Origin: an uncultured Lachnospiraceae bacterium
GTDB lineage: Bacteria; Bacillota; Clostridia; Lachnospirales; Lachnospiraceae
Direction of reading: 5' to 3'
Assembly (NCBI GenBank): GCA_910585005.1
Contig: CAJUCN010000008.1
Coordinates: 62,001 to 126,000 of the forward strand
DNA: 64,000 bases
Positions 57,559 through 64,000 of this stretch are shown piece by piece. Within the stretch, counting starts at the first letter, position 1. Each line of letters opens with the position of its first letter. Made by a program: the position numbers and the translations under genes. The notes under the pieces were generated by a model, which worked only from the letters and a program-made list of their open reading frames with translations, was not told the origin of the DNA and searched no databases.

Positions 57559-58368
57559 ATGTTAAGAGATATTACATTGGGACAATATTATCAGACGGAT
57601 TCTGTCATACACAGGCTTGACCCGAGAGTGAAGCTGGTGACTACATTATGCTATCTAATTTCTCTTTTTATCGTGGATCATTGGATAGGTTATGTGATTG
57701 CAGGTTTGTTTTTGCTGCTTGTTATCAAACTTTCCAAAGTGCCTTTCAAATTTATGGTAAGAGGAATGAGAGCTATTGTTTTCCTGCTGGTCATAGCGGT
57801 GGTGTTTAACTTGTTTCTGACTCCCGGAGAAGGAGAGCCGCTGGTGGCTTTTTGGAAATTAACGATTTACAAAGAGGGGGTACGGCTGGCCGCCTTTATG
57901 GCGGTACGGCTGGTGTTTTTGATTATGGGTTCTTCGGTCATGACATTGACGACTACGCCCAACAACTTAACAGATGCCATTGAGAAATTGTTAGGTCCCC
58001 TGAAAGCGCTGAAGGTTCCGGTACATGAAATTGCAATGATGATGTCCATAGCCCTTCGCTTTATTCCTATTTTGCTGGAGGAGACGGACAAGATCATGAA
58101 AGCGCAGATTGCAAGAGGCGCAGATTTTGAGAGCGGAAACCTGATTAAAAAGGCAAAAAGCCTGGTTCCGCTATTGGTACCGCTTTTTATTTCGGCGTTT
58201 CGCAGGGCCAATGATCTGGCTATGGCGATGGAGGCGAGATGTTACCATGGCGGAGAACACCGGACCAAAATGAAGCCCCTTATATACCAAAAGAGGGATA
58301 TGATTGCCTACGGGATGGTAGTTGGTTATCTGGCAGTCTGTGTTGTCTGTGGAAAAGTGTTGTGGTAG
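57559..58368 (+). CDS. ecfT: Energy-coupling factor transporter transmembrane protein EcfT
   Basis: 269 residues with about five or six membrane helices. The coupling-helix motifs with Ala-Arg-Gly (IARGADFE) and MAMEARCYHGGE identify EcfT. It links the ATPases to substrate-binding S components in the membrane. The start codon is 9 nt after ecfA2. Confidence 0.93.
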   Translation: MLRDITLGQYYQTDSVIHRLDPRVKLVTTLCYLISLFIVDHWIGYVIAGLFLLLVIKLSKVPFKFMVRGMRAIVFLLVIAVVFNLFLTPGEGEPLVAFWKLTIYKEGVRLAAFMAVRLVFLIMGSSVMTLTTTPNNLTDAIEKLLGPLKALKVPVHEIAMMMSIALRFIPILLEETDKIMKAQIARGADFESGNLIKKAKSLVPLLVPLFISAFRRANDLAMAMEARCYHGGEHRTKMKPLIYQKRDMIAYGMVVGYLAVCVVCGKVLW

Positions 58369-58384
58369 AGGACGGGATGATATT

Positions 58385-59149
58385 TTGAAAAGAATCATGT
58401 TGATCGTGGCATATGACGGAACGGATTATCACGGATGGCAGTTCCAGCCGGGAGTACCGACGATAGAAGGGGAATTAAATAAAGCTTTGGAGGAACTTTT
58501 GGGGGAGAAAGCCCAGGTGACCGGGGCCAGCAGGACGGATGCCGGAGTGCATGCCCTGTGCAACGGGGCGGTATTTGATACGGAAACGAAGATACCGGCA
58601 CAAAAGATTTCTTATGCGTTGAACCAGAGACTGCCGGAGGATATCAAGATCCAGAAGTCGATGGAAGTGCCCGGGGATTTTCACCCCAGGCATCATGCAT
58701 TACAAAAGACTTATGAATACCGGATTTTGAACAGGGAATTTCCACTTCCAACGAAAAGAAGATATTCCTATTTCACTTATGTATATCTTGATGAGAAGAG
58801 GATGCAGAAAGGGGCGGATTTTCTTGTGGGGGAGCACGATTTCAAGAGCTTTTGTGCGTCAGGGGCAGTGGTTCAAACGACCGTGAGAACCATTGATGGG
58901 ATCCTGGTGGAAAAGCAGGGGGACGAGATAATCATCCGGGTATGGGGCGGAGGTTTCCTCTATAATATGGTGAGAATCATTGCCGGCACACTGATGGAAG
59001 TGGGCCGGGGAAATTTAGAGCCTGGGGCTGTGAAAGACATTCTGGCGGCAAGAGACCGGGGGAGTGCAGGGCCGACGGCGCCGGCATGTGGCCTTACACT
59101 GGTAGATTATAAATGGTCTTGCCAAGGAACGTTTGAGATGATAGAATAA
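58385..59149 (+). CDS. truA: tRNA pseudouridine(38-40) synthase TruA
   Basis: 254 residues from a TTG at 58385, giving the usual family start (KRIMLIVAYDGTDYHGWQ); ATG 58397 is a shorter alternative. The catalytic Asp is in ASRTDAGVHA (about residues 49-58), and FCASGAVVQTTVRTI and RIIAGTLMEVGRG are family blocks. It modifies positions 38-40 of tRNA anticodon arms. rplM and rpsI, which usually follow, are absent here. Confidence 0.95.
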   Translation: MKRIMLIVAYDGTDYHGWQFQPGVPTIEGELNKALEELLGEKAQVTGASRTDAGVHALCNGAVFDTETKIPAQKISYALNQRLPEDIKIQKSMEVPGDFHPRHHALQKTYEYRILNREFPLPTKRRYSYFTYVYLDEKRMQKGADFLVGEHDFKSFCASGAVVQTTVRTIDGILVEKQGDEIIIRVWGGGFLYNMVRIIAGTLMEVGRGNLEPGAVKDILAARDRGSAGPTAPACGLTLVDYKWSCQGTFEMIE

Positions 59150-59307
59150 ACAAATGCCAAGGCCGATAGGGCAGGGAAAGGACGGCAGGAAGCTGTCCGG
59201 GGAGGCAGAAGCTTCCAGGATGAAAAGAGACGGTAAACAGGTGAGGGAAACAGGGTATGTACAGGAAGACATACTACCTTTAGAAAAAGGGTGGGATGTC
59301 TTTTTTT
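59150..59307 (+). promoter_or_regulatory. Putative attenuator leader of the peptide/nickel-type ABC operon
   Basis: A strong terminator hairpin starts AAGACATAC (59266-59274) and ends ATGTCTT (59296-59302) plus a T-run to 59307, only 16 nt before the ABC start. Its 5' arm also contains ACATAC (59269-59274), which can pair instead with GTATGT (59255-59260). Upstream are two more hairpins, GGACGGC/GCTGTCC and GGAGGC/GCTTCC. The two pairings exclude each other, as in riboswitches and attenuators. I do not recognise the sensor class. There is no room for a promoter after the terminator, so the ABC operon must be read through it. Confidence 0.6.
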
Positions 59308-59323
59308 ATGTCAGGAGGTTTTT

Positions 59324-60874
59324 ATGAAAAAAATAAGTTTTCTGTTGATCATGATGGCTATGGTGGCGTGGCTGTCTGCCTGTACAAAGGCAGGGGAAGA
59401 GCACAGCCAGGAGGAAACGGTTCTTGTTTATGGAAGCGGGGATTATACGGGGATCAATCCTGCTATGGATGAGCACGGAGAGATCAATATCCTTCTTTTT
59501 AACGGATTGACTGCTCATAACGGTAAGAATGAAGTAATTCCGGCGCTTGCAAAGAGTTGGGATTTTGATGAAGAGTCCTGCACTTATACGTTCTATTTGG
59601 AAGAGGAAGTAAAGTGGCATGACGGGGAACCGTTTACAGCAGAGGATGTGAGATTTACCATCCAGGCCATCCAAGATCCGGAAAATGGATCTGAAAACAG
59701 TCCAAATTACGAAGATGTGGAAGAGATCGTGGTGATGGATGAATATACCATTGCTTTTAGGCTGTCGGCGCCTAACGTTGCGTTTCTTGATTATATGACA
59801 ATGGCAGTGTTGCCTGAACACCTTTTGGCAGGGGAGGATATGCATGAATCAGACTTTTTCCGCAAGCCTGTGGGGACAGGCCCCTATGTGCTGGAGAAGT
59901 GGGATGTAGGGCAGGCAATCACTTTGGTCAAAAATAAGGACTATTTCAAGGGAGAGCCGCATATTGATCAAATTATTTTTAAGATTGTTCCGGATGATCA
60001 TGCCAAGGCGGTTCAGATGGAATCGGGAGAGCTGGATCTGGCTTTGCTTACCCCCAAGGATGCACGGTCATTTACAGACCGGGAGGGTTATACCTGTTAC
60101 GACATGAAGACTTCTGATTACAGGGGGATACTCTTTAATTTCGGGAATGAATACTGGACGGAAAACAGGAATTTGATTCCTGCCATCTGCTACGCTATTG
60201 ACAGGGAAGGGATTATAGATGCGGTTTTACTGGGGCAGGGAATTCCGGCTTATGGCCCTTTGCAGCGAAATATTTATAATAATGAAAAGGTGGAACATTA
60301 CGATTATGATCCGGAAAAGGCAAAGGAAGTCCTTGAGAGTGAGGGCTGTGTCATGGGAAACGATGGTTATTATGAAAAGGACGGAGAGGCAATTGGTTTT
60401 GTGATCAGTGTTGGCGCAGGAGACCAGGTTCGTATAGACATTGCCCAGGCAGTGGCCCAACAGCTTCAGGAAGTAGGAATTGACTGTAGTGTGGAGATCC
60501 CTGTTCAAGTGGATTGGGGAGGGCAGATGGCTTATCTGATCGGATGGGGAAGCCCTTTTGACGCAGATGACCATACTTATAAGGTGTTTGGCACAGAAAA
60601 AGGAGCAAATTACAGTGGATATTCCAATTCGTCGGTTGACCAATATCTGCTCATGGCCCGGCAGTCGGATAAACCGGAAGTCAGGGCCGGGGCATATGCA
60701 AAATTCCAGGAAGAATTGGCCAAGGATCCTGCTTTTGCATTTATCTGCTATGTGGATGCCAATTATGTAGCCAAATCTACGATCAGGGGAATTTCACCGG
60801 ATACGGTCATGGGGCATCATGGGGTAGGAATTTTTTGGAATGTGGATCAGTGGGAGATAGCGGAAGGCCATTAA
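59324..60874 (+). CDS. ABC transporter substrate-binding lipoprotein, family 5 (peptide/nickel)
   Basis: 516 residues from ATG 59324, with AGGAGG six bases before. The lipoprotein signal ends WLSAC (Cys20). The family 5 fold is evident: LAKSWDFDEESCTYTFYLEE, VKWHDGEPFTAEDVRFTI and GTGPYVLEKWD. These proteins bind oligopeptides, nickel chelates or other small ligands. The length fits NikA/DppA types rather than long OppA. It is the first gene of a five-gene importer operon and follows a putative attenuator. Confidence 0.92.
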   Translation: MKKISFLLIMMAMVAWLSACTKAGEEHSQEETVLVYGSGDYTGINPAMDEHGEINILLFNGLTAHNGKNEVIPALAKSWDFDEESCTYTFYLEEEVKWHDGEPFTAEDVRFTIQAIQDPENGSENSPNYEDVEEIVVMDEYTIAFRLSAPNVAFLDYMTMAVLPEHLLAGEDMHESDFFRKPVGTGPYVLEKWDVGQAITLVKNKDYFKGEPHIDQIIFKIVPDDHAKAVQMESGELDLALLTPKDARSFTDREGYTCYDMKTSDYRGILFNFGNEYWTENRNLIPAICYAIDREGIIDAVLLGQGIPAYGPLQRNIYNNEKVEHYDYDPEKAKEVLESEGCVMGNDGYYEKDGEAIGFVISVGAGDQVRIDIAQAVAQQLQEVGIDCSVEIPVQVDWGGQMAYLIGWGSPFDADDHTYKVFGTEKGANYSGYSNSSVDQYLLMARQSDKPEVRAGAYAKFQEELAKDPAFAFICYVDANYVAKSTIRGISPDTVMGHHGVGIFWNVDQWEIAEGH

Positions 60875-60907
60875 TCGTTTAGAAATCTTTTACAGATGGG
60901 GGTAAGT

Positions 60908-61921
60908 ATGCCGGGATTATTGGAAGTAAATCATTTATCGATCAGCTTTTTTACACCCCGCGGAGAAGTGGAGGCTGTAAGGGACGTCAGCTTTTCGTTG
61001 AACGCAGGGGAAGTGCTGGCCGTGGTAGGGGAATCGGGATGTGGTAAAAGCGTTCTGTGTAAAGGAATTATGAAACTGCTCCCGCCGATTGCCAGGATTA
61101 AATCCGGGAGTATTTGCATAAACGGCACAGATATTACCGGATATGGGGAGCGGGACATGCAACGATTAAGGGGGAAGTTATTTTCTATGGTGTTTCAAGA
61201 CCCTATGAGTGTATTAAATCCCACTATGACCATTGGCGCTCAGATCGGGGAGGCGGTAAAAGTTCATCAGCCAAGGATAGCCAAAAAAGAATTGACGGAA
61301 AAAGTCATCGGATTTATGGAGCTGGTAGGGATAGATAAACCGGAAGAACGCATGAAAATGTATCCCCATCAATTTTCCGGCGGAATGAGACAAAGGAGCG
61401 TGATGGCGACCGCCCTTGCCGGGAACCCCAAAATCCTGTTTGCCGATGAGCCTACCACTGCCCTGGATGTGACCATTCAGGCACAGATCTTGGATTTGCT
61501 GCGGGATGTGCAAAAAAAATTAGGCACGGCAACGGTTTTCGTATCCCATGATCTGGGGGTGGTCGCAAGAGTGGCGGATCGTGTTGCAGTTATGTATGCT
61601 GGCAAAATCGTGGAGACCGGCACGGTAGAAGAAGTTTATTATGATCCCAGGCATCCCTATACCTGGGGGCTTATGCGGGCGTTGCCGGCGTTTTCTAAGG
61701 GACAGGATTATCTGTATGCGATTCCGGGTATGCTCCCAACGCTGATAGATCCTCCGAAGGGAGATGCTTTTGCCTGCCGCAATGAATATGCGCTTGCCAT
61801 TGATTACCGGGAGGAACCGCCCCTGTTCCCCATTACGGATACACATTATGCAGCCACATGGCTTCTTGATAAGCGTGCGCCCAGAATCACAGCTCCGGTC
61901 AGGAGGTGGAAAGATGAATGA
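60908..61921 (+). CDS. ABC transporter ATPase, OppD/DppD type
   Basis: 337 residues from ATG 60908 (MPGLLEVNHLSI), with GGGGG six bases before; an ATG at 60896 is also in frame. Walker A is GESGCGKSVLCK, signature FSGGMRQR and Walker B LFADEPTTALDV. The C-terminal oligopeptide-transporter extension is present (PHPYTW-like RHPYTWGLMRALP), but its cysteine cluster is reduced to a single Cys (FACRNEY), so the 4Fe-4S site of some OppD proteins is not evident. It overlaps the next gene by 8 nt. Confidence 0.9.
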   Translation: MPGLLEVNHLSISFFTPRGEVEAVRDVSFSLNAGEVLAVVGESGCGKSVLCKGIMKLLPPIARIKSGSICINGTDITGYGERDMQRLRGKLFSMVFQDPMSVLNPTMTIGAQIGEAVKVHQPRIAKKELTEKVIGFMELVGIDKPEERMKMYPHQFSGGMRQRSVMATALAGNPKILFADEPTTALDVTIQAQILDLLRDVQKKLGTATVFVSHDLGVVARVADRVAVMYAGKIVETGTVEEVYYDPRHPYTWGLMRALPAFSKGQDYLYAIPGMLPTLIDPPKGDAFACRNEYALAIDYREEPPLFPITDTHYAATWLLDKRAPRITAPVRRWKDE

Positions 61922-62759
61922 AGAGATATTGTTGGACGTAAAGCATCTTTCCCATGTTTTTTCTTTGTCCAAAAAGGTGAGGATCCAGGCGGTAGACGAT
62001 GTTTCTTTCCAGATCCGCAGGGGGGAGATCGTTGGGCTGGTGGGGGAATCCGGCAGCGGGAAATCGACGGTTGCCCGTTGCGTTATGAATGTTTACAGAC
62101 CCAAAGAAGGAGAAATCTTTTATAAGGGGATCAACCTATGTGACCGGAAGGAGTTCCGGGAGCATAAAAGGATGCTGCAGTCCAAAAGGCAGTTTATTTT
62201 TCAGGATTCCGATTCTGCCTTAAACCAGCGTATGAAAGTTTGGGAAATCATTGCAGAGCCAATGAAGATCCAACATGTTACGCCGCCACGGGGAACGCTC
62301 CGGGCGGAGGCGGAGTTTCAAATGCATCTGGTGGGATTGGATGCAGGTTATCTGGATAAGTATCCTCCGGAATTGTCAGGGGGACAGCGACAGCGTGTGG
62401 CCATTGCCAGAGCGCTGGCCATGGAACCGGAGCTTTTGGTGGCCGATGAACCCATTGCTTCGCTGGATGTATCGATTCAGGCGCAGATCGTGAATCTGTT
62501 TAAACAACTTCAGCGGCAGCATGGTTTTTCTATTTTGTTTATTGCTCATGACCTTGCCATGGTAGAGTTTTTGTGCGACCGTGTGGGCGTGATGCATCAC
62601 GGGAAACTGGTGGAGATGGCTCCGGTCAAGGAGTTATTTGAGGCTCCCCGGCACCCGTATACAAGATCTCTGATTTCTGCAATTCCCATTCCCGATCCCA
62701 AAAGAGAGAGGGCAAGAAAAACAGGAAAAGAGATGGACAAGGAGTGGATGGATGCTTAA
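61914..62759 (+). CDS. ABC transporter ATPase, OppF/DppF type
   Basis: 281 residues from ATG 61914 (MNEEILLDVKHLSHVF), with AGGAGGTGG ahead. Walker A is GESGSGKSTVAR, signature LSGGQRQR and Walker B LVADEPIASLDV. The C-terminal block RHPYTRSLISAIPIPDPKRE is typical of OppF. It forms the ATPase dimer with the preceding gene. It overlaps the permease gene by 8 nt. Confidence 0.92.
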   Translation: MNEEILLDVKHLSHVFSLSKKVRIQAVDDVSFQIRRGEIVGLVGESGSGKSTVARCVMNVYRPKEGEIFYKGINLCDRKEFREHKRMLQSKRQFIFQDSDSALNQRMKVWEIIAEPMKIQHVTPPRGTLRAEAEFQMHLVGLDAGYLDKYPPELSGGQRQRVAIARALAMEPELLVADEPIASLDVSIQAQIVNLFKQLQRQHGFSILFIAHDLAMVEFLCDRVGVMHHGKLVEMAPVKELFEAPRHPYTRSLISAIPIPDPKRERARKTGKEMDKEWMDA

Positions 62760-63753
62760 GTGGGGTAAAAAACTTCTTTTTTTTCTTTTCTATCTTTTTC
62801 TTTTATCCGTCCTGGTATTTGTGATTTCCAGGTTATCGCCAGGGGATCCCCTTGTGTCCTATTACGGGGAGCGGGCGGAAAAAATGGATGCACAGGAACG
62901 GGAATGGGCGGAAAACAGGCTGGGACTTAGGGATCCTATCCCCGTACAATATGTACGCTGGCTGGAAAATGCCCTACAAGGGGATTTTGGGATTTCTTAC
63001 AAATATAAGATGGATGCGGCGGAAGTGATTCGGGGGCGGATTGGAAATACCTTGCTTTTAGGCGGGAGCGGATTTTTGCTGATCTTTTTTCTGGCCCTTT
63101 GGCTTGGGGTCTTTTGTGCCTGGTATGAGGGCCGGTGGGTGGACCGGGCAATATGCAGTTTGGGGACGGTGACAAGCTGTATCCCGGAATTTTGGCTGTC
63201 CTTGGTATTTATTTTGATTTTTGCAGTTAACTTGAAATGGCTTCCAAGCAGCGGGGCATATAGCGTGGGAAAAGCGGAGGATGTGGGAGACCGTCTGTGG
63301 CACCTAATCCTTCCGCTTTCTATAGTGGTTATGACCCATCTTTGGTATTATGCGTATATGATCCGCAATAAGCTGTTGGAGGAAGTGCGGGCAGACTATG
63401 TTTTGTTGGCCAAGTCTAAAGGGCTGAAGAGAAGTAAGGTGATGGTTAAGCATTGTCTGAGAAATGTCATGCCTTCTTATTTTAGCATTATGGCAATTGC
63501 AGTTCCCCATATTCTGGGGGGAACCTATATCGTGGAAACAGTTTTTTCCTATCCCGGAATCGGTACGCTGTCTTATGAAAGCGCCAGATATAAGGACTAC
63601 AATCTTTTGATGCTGCTTTGTATTCTTTCCGGGGCCTTAGTACTTCTGTGTAATCTGGCGGCGCAGGCTATCAATGAGAGGATCGATCCCAGGCTAAAGG
63701 CAGGAGAGTTTCTCAAAGAACCGGGGGTGGAAGATGAGGGAAGAGGAGTTTGA
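62752..63753 (+). CDS. ABC transporter permease, OppB/DppB/NikB type
   Basis: 333 residues with about six membrane segments. The N-terminus fits the OppB family (VFVISRLSPGDPLVSYYGER), and the EAA-loop region is DYVLLAKSKGLKRSKVMVKH. It forms the channel with the OppC-type permease, whose gene starts 20 nt before this one ends. Confidence 0.92.
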   Translation: MLKWGKKLLFFLFYLFLLSVLVFVISRLSPGDPLVSYYGERAEKMDAQEREWAENRLGLRDPIPVQYVRWLENALQGDFGISYKYKMDAAEVIRGRIGNTLLLGGSGFLLIFFLALWLGVFCAWYEGRWVDRAICSLGTVTSCIPEFWLSLVFILIFAVNLKWLPSSGAYSVGKAEDVGDRLWHLILPLSIVVMTHLWYYAYMIRNKLLEEVRADYVLLAKSKGLKRSKVMVKHCLRNVMPSYFSIMAIAVPHILGGTYIVETVFSYPGIGTLSYESARYKDYNLLMLLCILSGALVLLCNLAAQAINERIDPRLKAGEFLKEPGVEDEGRGV

Positions 63754-64000
63754 GATTGTGGGAGCAAGGGACTGGCAGTTTCAGGGACCCCAGGATCGAA
63801 AGCCGGCCCGTGATGCGAAAGAAAGGCGGCAGCAGAGAAGAATCCTTTTAACATGGGGAGTGTTTTTGCTGATCCTTTTAGGATGTCTTTTAGGCGGCCT
63901 GTTTATCGACAGGGATCCGGCCTATATGGATCTGGCACATTGCAGCGTTCCGCCCTGTAAGGAATTTCTCTTTGGTACGGATGAGATGGGCAGGGATTTG
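63734..64000 (+). CDS. ABC transporter permease, OppC/DppC/NikC type (3' end outside window)
   Basis: 89 residues are visible from ATG 63734 (MREEEFEIVGARDWQF), overlapping the previous gene by 20 nt. The charged N-terminal tail, first membrane helix (LLTWGVFLLILLGCLLGGLF) and the family hallmark FGTDEMGRDL at the right edge identify it. It completes the importer with the preceding four genes. Confidence 0.9.
   Translation, partial: MREEEFEIVGARDWQFQGPQDRKPARDAKERRQQRRILLTWGVFLLILLGCLLGGLFIDRDPAYMDLAHCSVPPCKEFLFGTDEMGRDL

Noticed and set aside
59150..59265. Cobalamin or NiCo riboswitch before the peptide/nickel-type ABC operon
   Set aside because: AGGGAA and ACAGGG fragments occur, but the conserved order of the cobalamin core (GGTG, then the CNGCC and ACTG blocks) and of the NiCo fold is not present. 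The leader is reported as unidentified instead.
1..64000. CRISPR arrays, tRNA or rRNA genes
   Set aside because: Intergenic regions were read on both strands. No regularly spaced repeats, tRNA-like CCA ends with cloverleaf arms, or rRNA core sequences were seen.

Overview
The window looks like the chromosome of a strictly anaerobic, gut-type Clostridia bacterium, most likely Lachnospiraceae. The evidence is the Bacillota-style S10-spc-alpha order (rpsZ, secY-adk-map-KOW-infA-rpmJ, rpoA, rplQ, ecfA1A2T, truA), strong AGGAGG ribosome-binding sites with frequent GTG/TTG starts, an oxygen-sensitive glycyl radical enzyme with its activase, and a cellobiose 2-epimerase resembling the Ruminococcus albus type. 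I see no rRNA, tRNA, CRISPR array or intact insertion sequence.

Region 1 (1-4100) is decaying accessory DNA. It holds a membrane/zinc-ribbon pair, a response regulator with most of its receiver domain deleted, fused scraps of a histidine kinase and an ABC ATPase, a TetR/CPBP-protease pair with a palindromic operator, and an internally deleted Rpn-family nuclease gene.

Region 2 (4153-16860) is a glycan-use locus, interrupted only by trpS. It contains a cytoplasmic GH26 mannan-active hydrolase and a GH29 alpha-fucosidase, a sugar ABC transporter with a DUF624 protein, a glycyl radical enzyme (GRE) with its activase in the same operon, an AraC regulator and a cellobiose/mannobiose 2-epimerase. 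The promoters of the hydrolase and transporter/GRE operons share a direct-repeat site (GTCAATATAGT, with a second half-site exactly 21 bp on), and each lies 46 nt from a -10 box that lacks a good -35. A partial copy precedes the epimerase. I infer one AraC regulon that includes the GRE. The GRE has an unusual active-site loop (GCGE) and no assigned substrate, and I consider it the best candidate here for new biochemistry.

Region 3 (16929-35260) is mixed. It has a Trk potassium system, a DUF2752 protein, a methyltransferase, an EamA exporter, a DUF4445 reductive activator, proB, a response regulator-ABC-histidine kinase operon of the peptide-antibiotic type with four direct repeats at its ABC promoter, a DUF1015 gene, a lipoprotein, a LytTR-DUF3021-ABC operon with a 21-bp direct repeat, a DUF1266 lipoprotein and a catalytically dead Fic-like protein.

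Region 4 (35290-52279) is the complete ribosomal protein superoperon, with a strong promoter, a roughly 290-nt leader, an internal strong promoter before rpmJ, and a terminator after rplQ.

Region 5 (52312-64000) has a chemotaxis receptor, an unknown membrane protein, an M15 peptidase, the ECF module ecfA1-ecfA2-ecfT with truA, and an Opp/Dpp/Nik-type ABC operon running off the right edge. That operon is preceded by an apparent transcription attenuator whose terminator and anti-terminator share the same strand.
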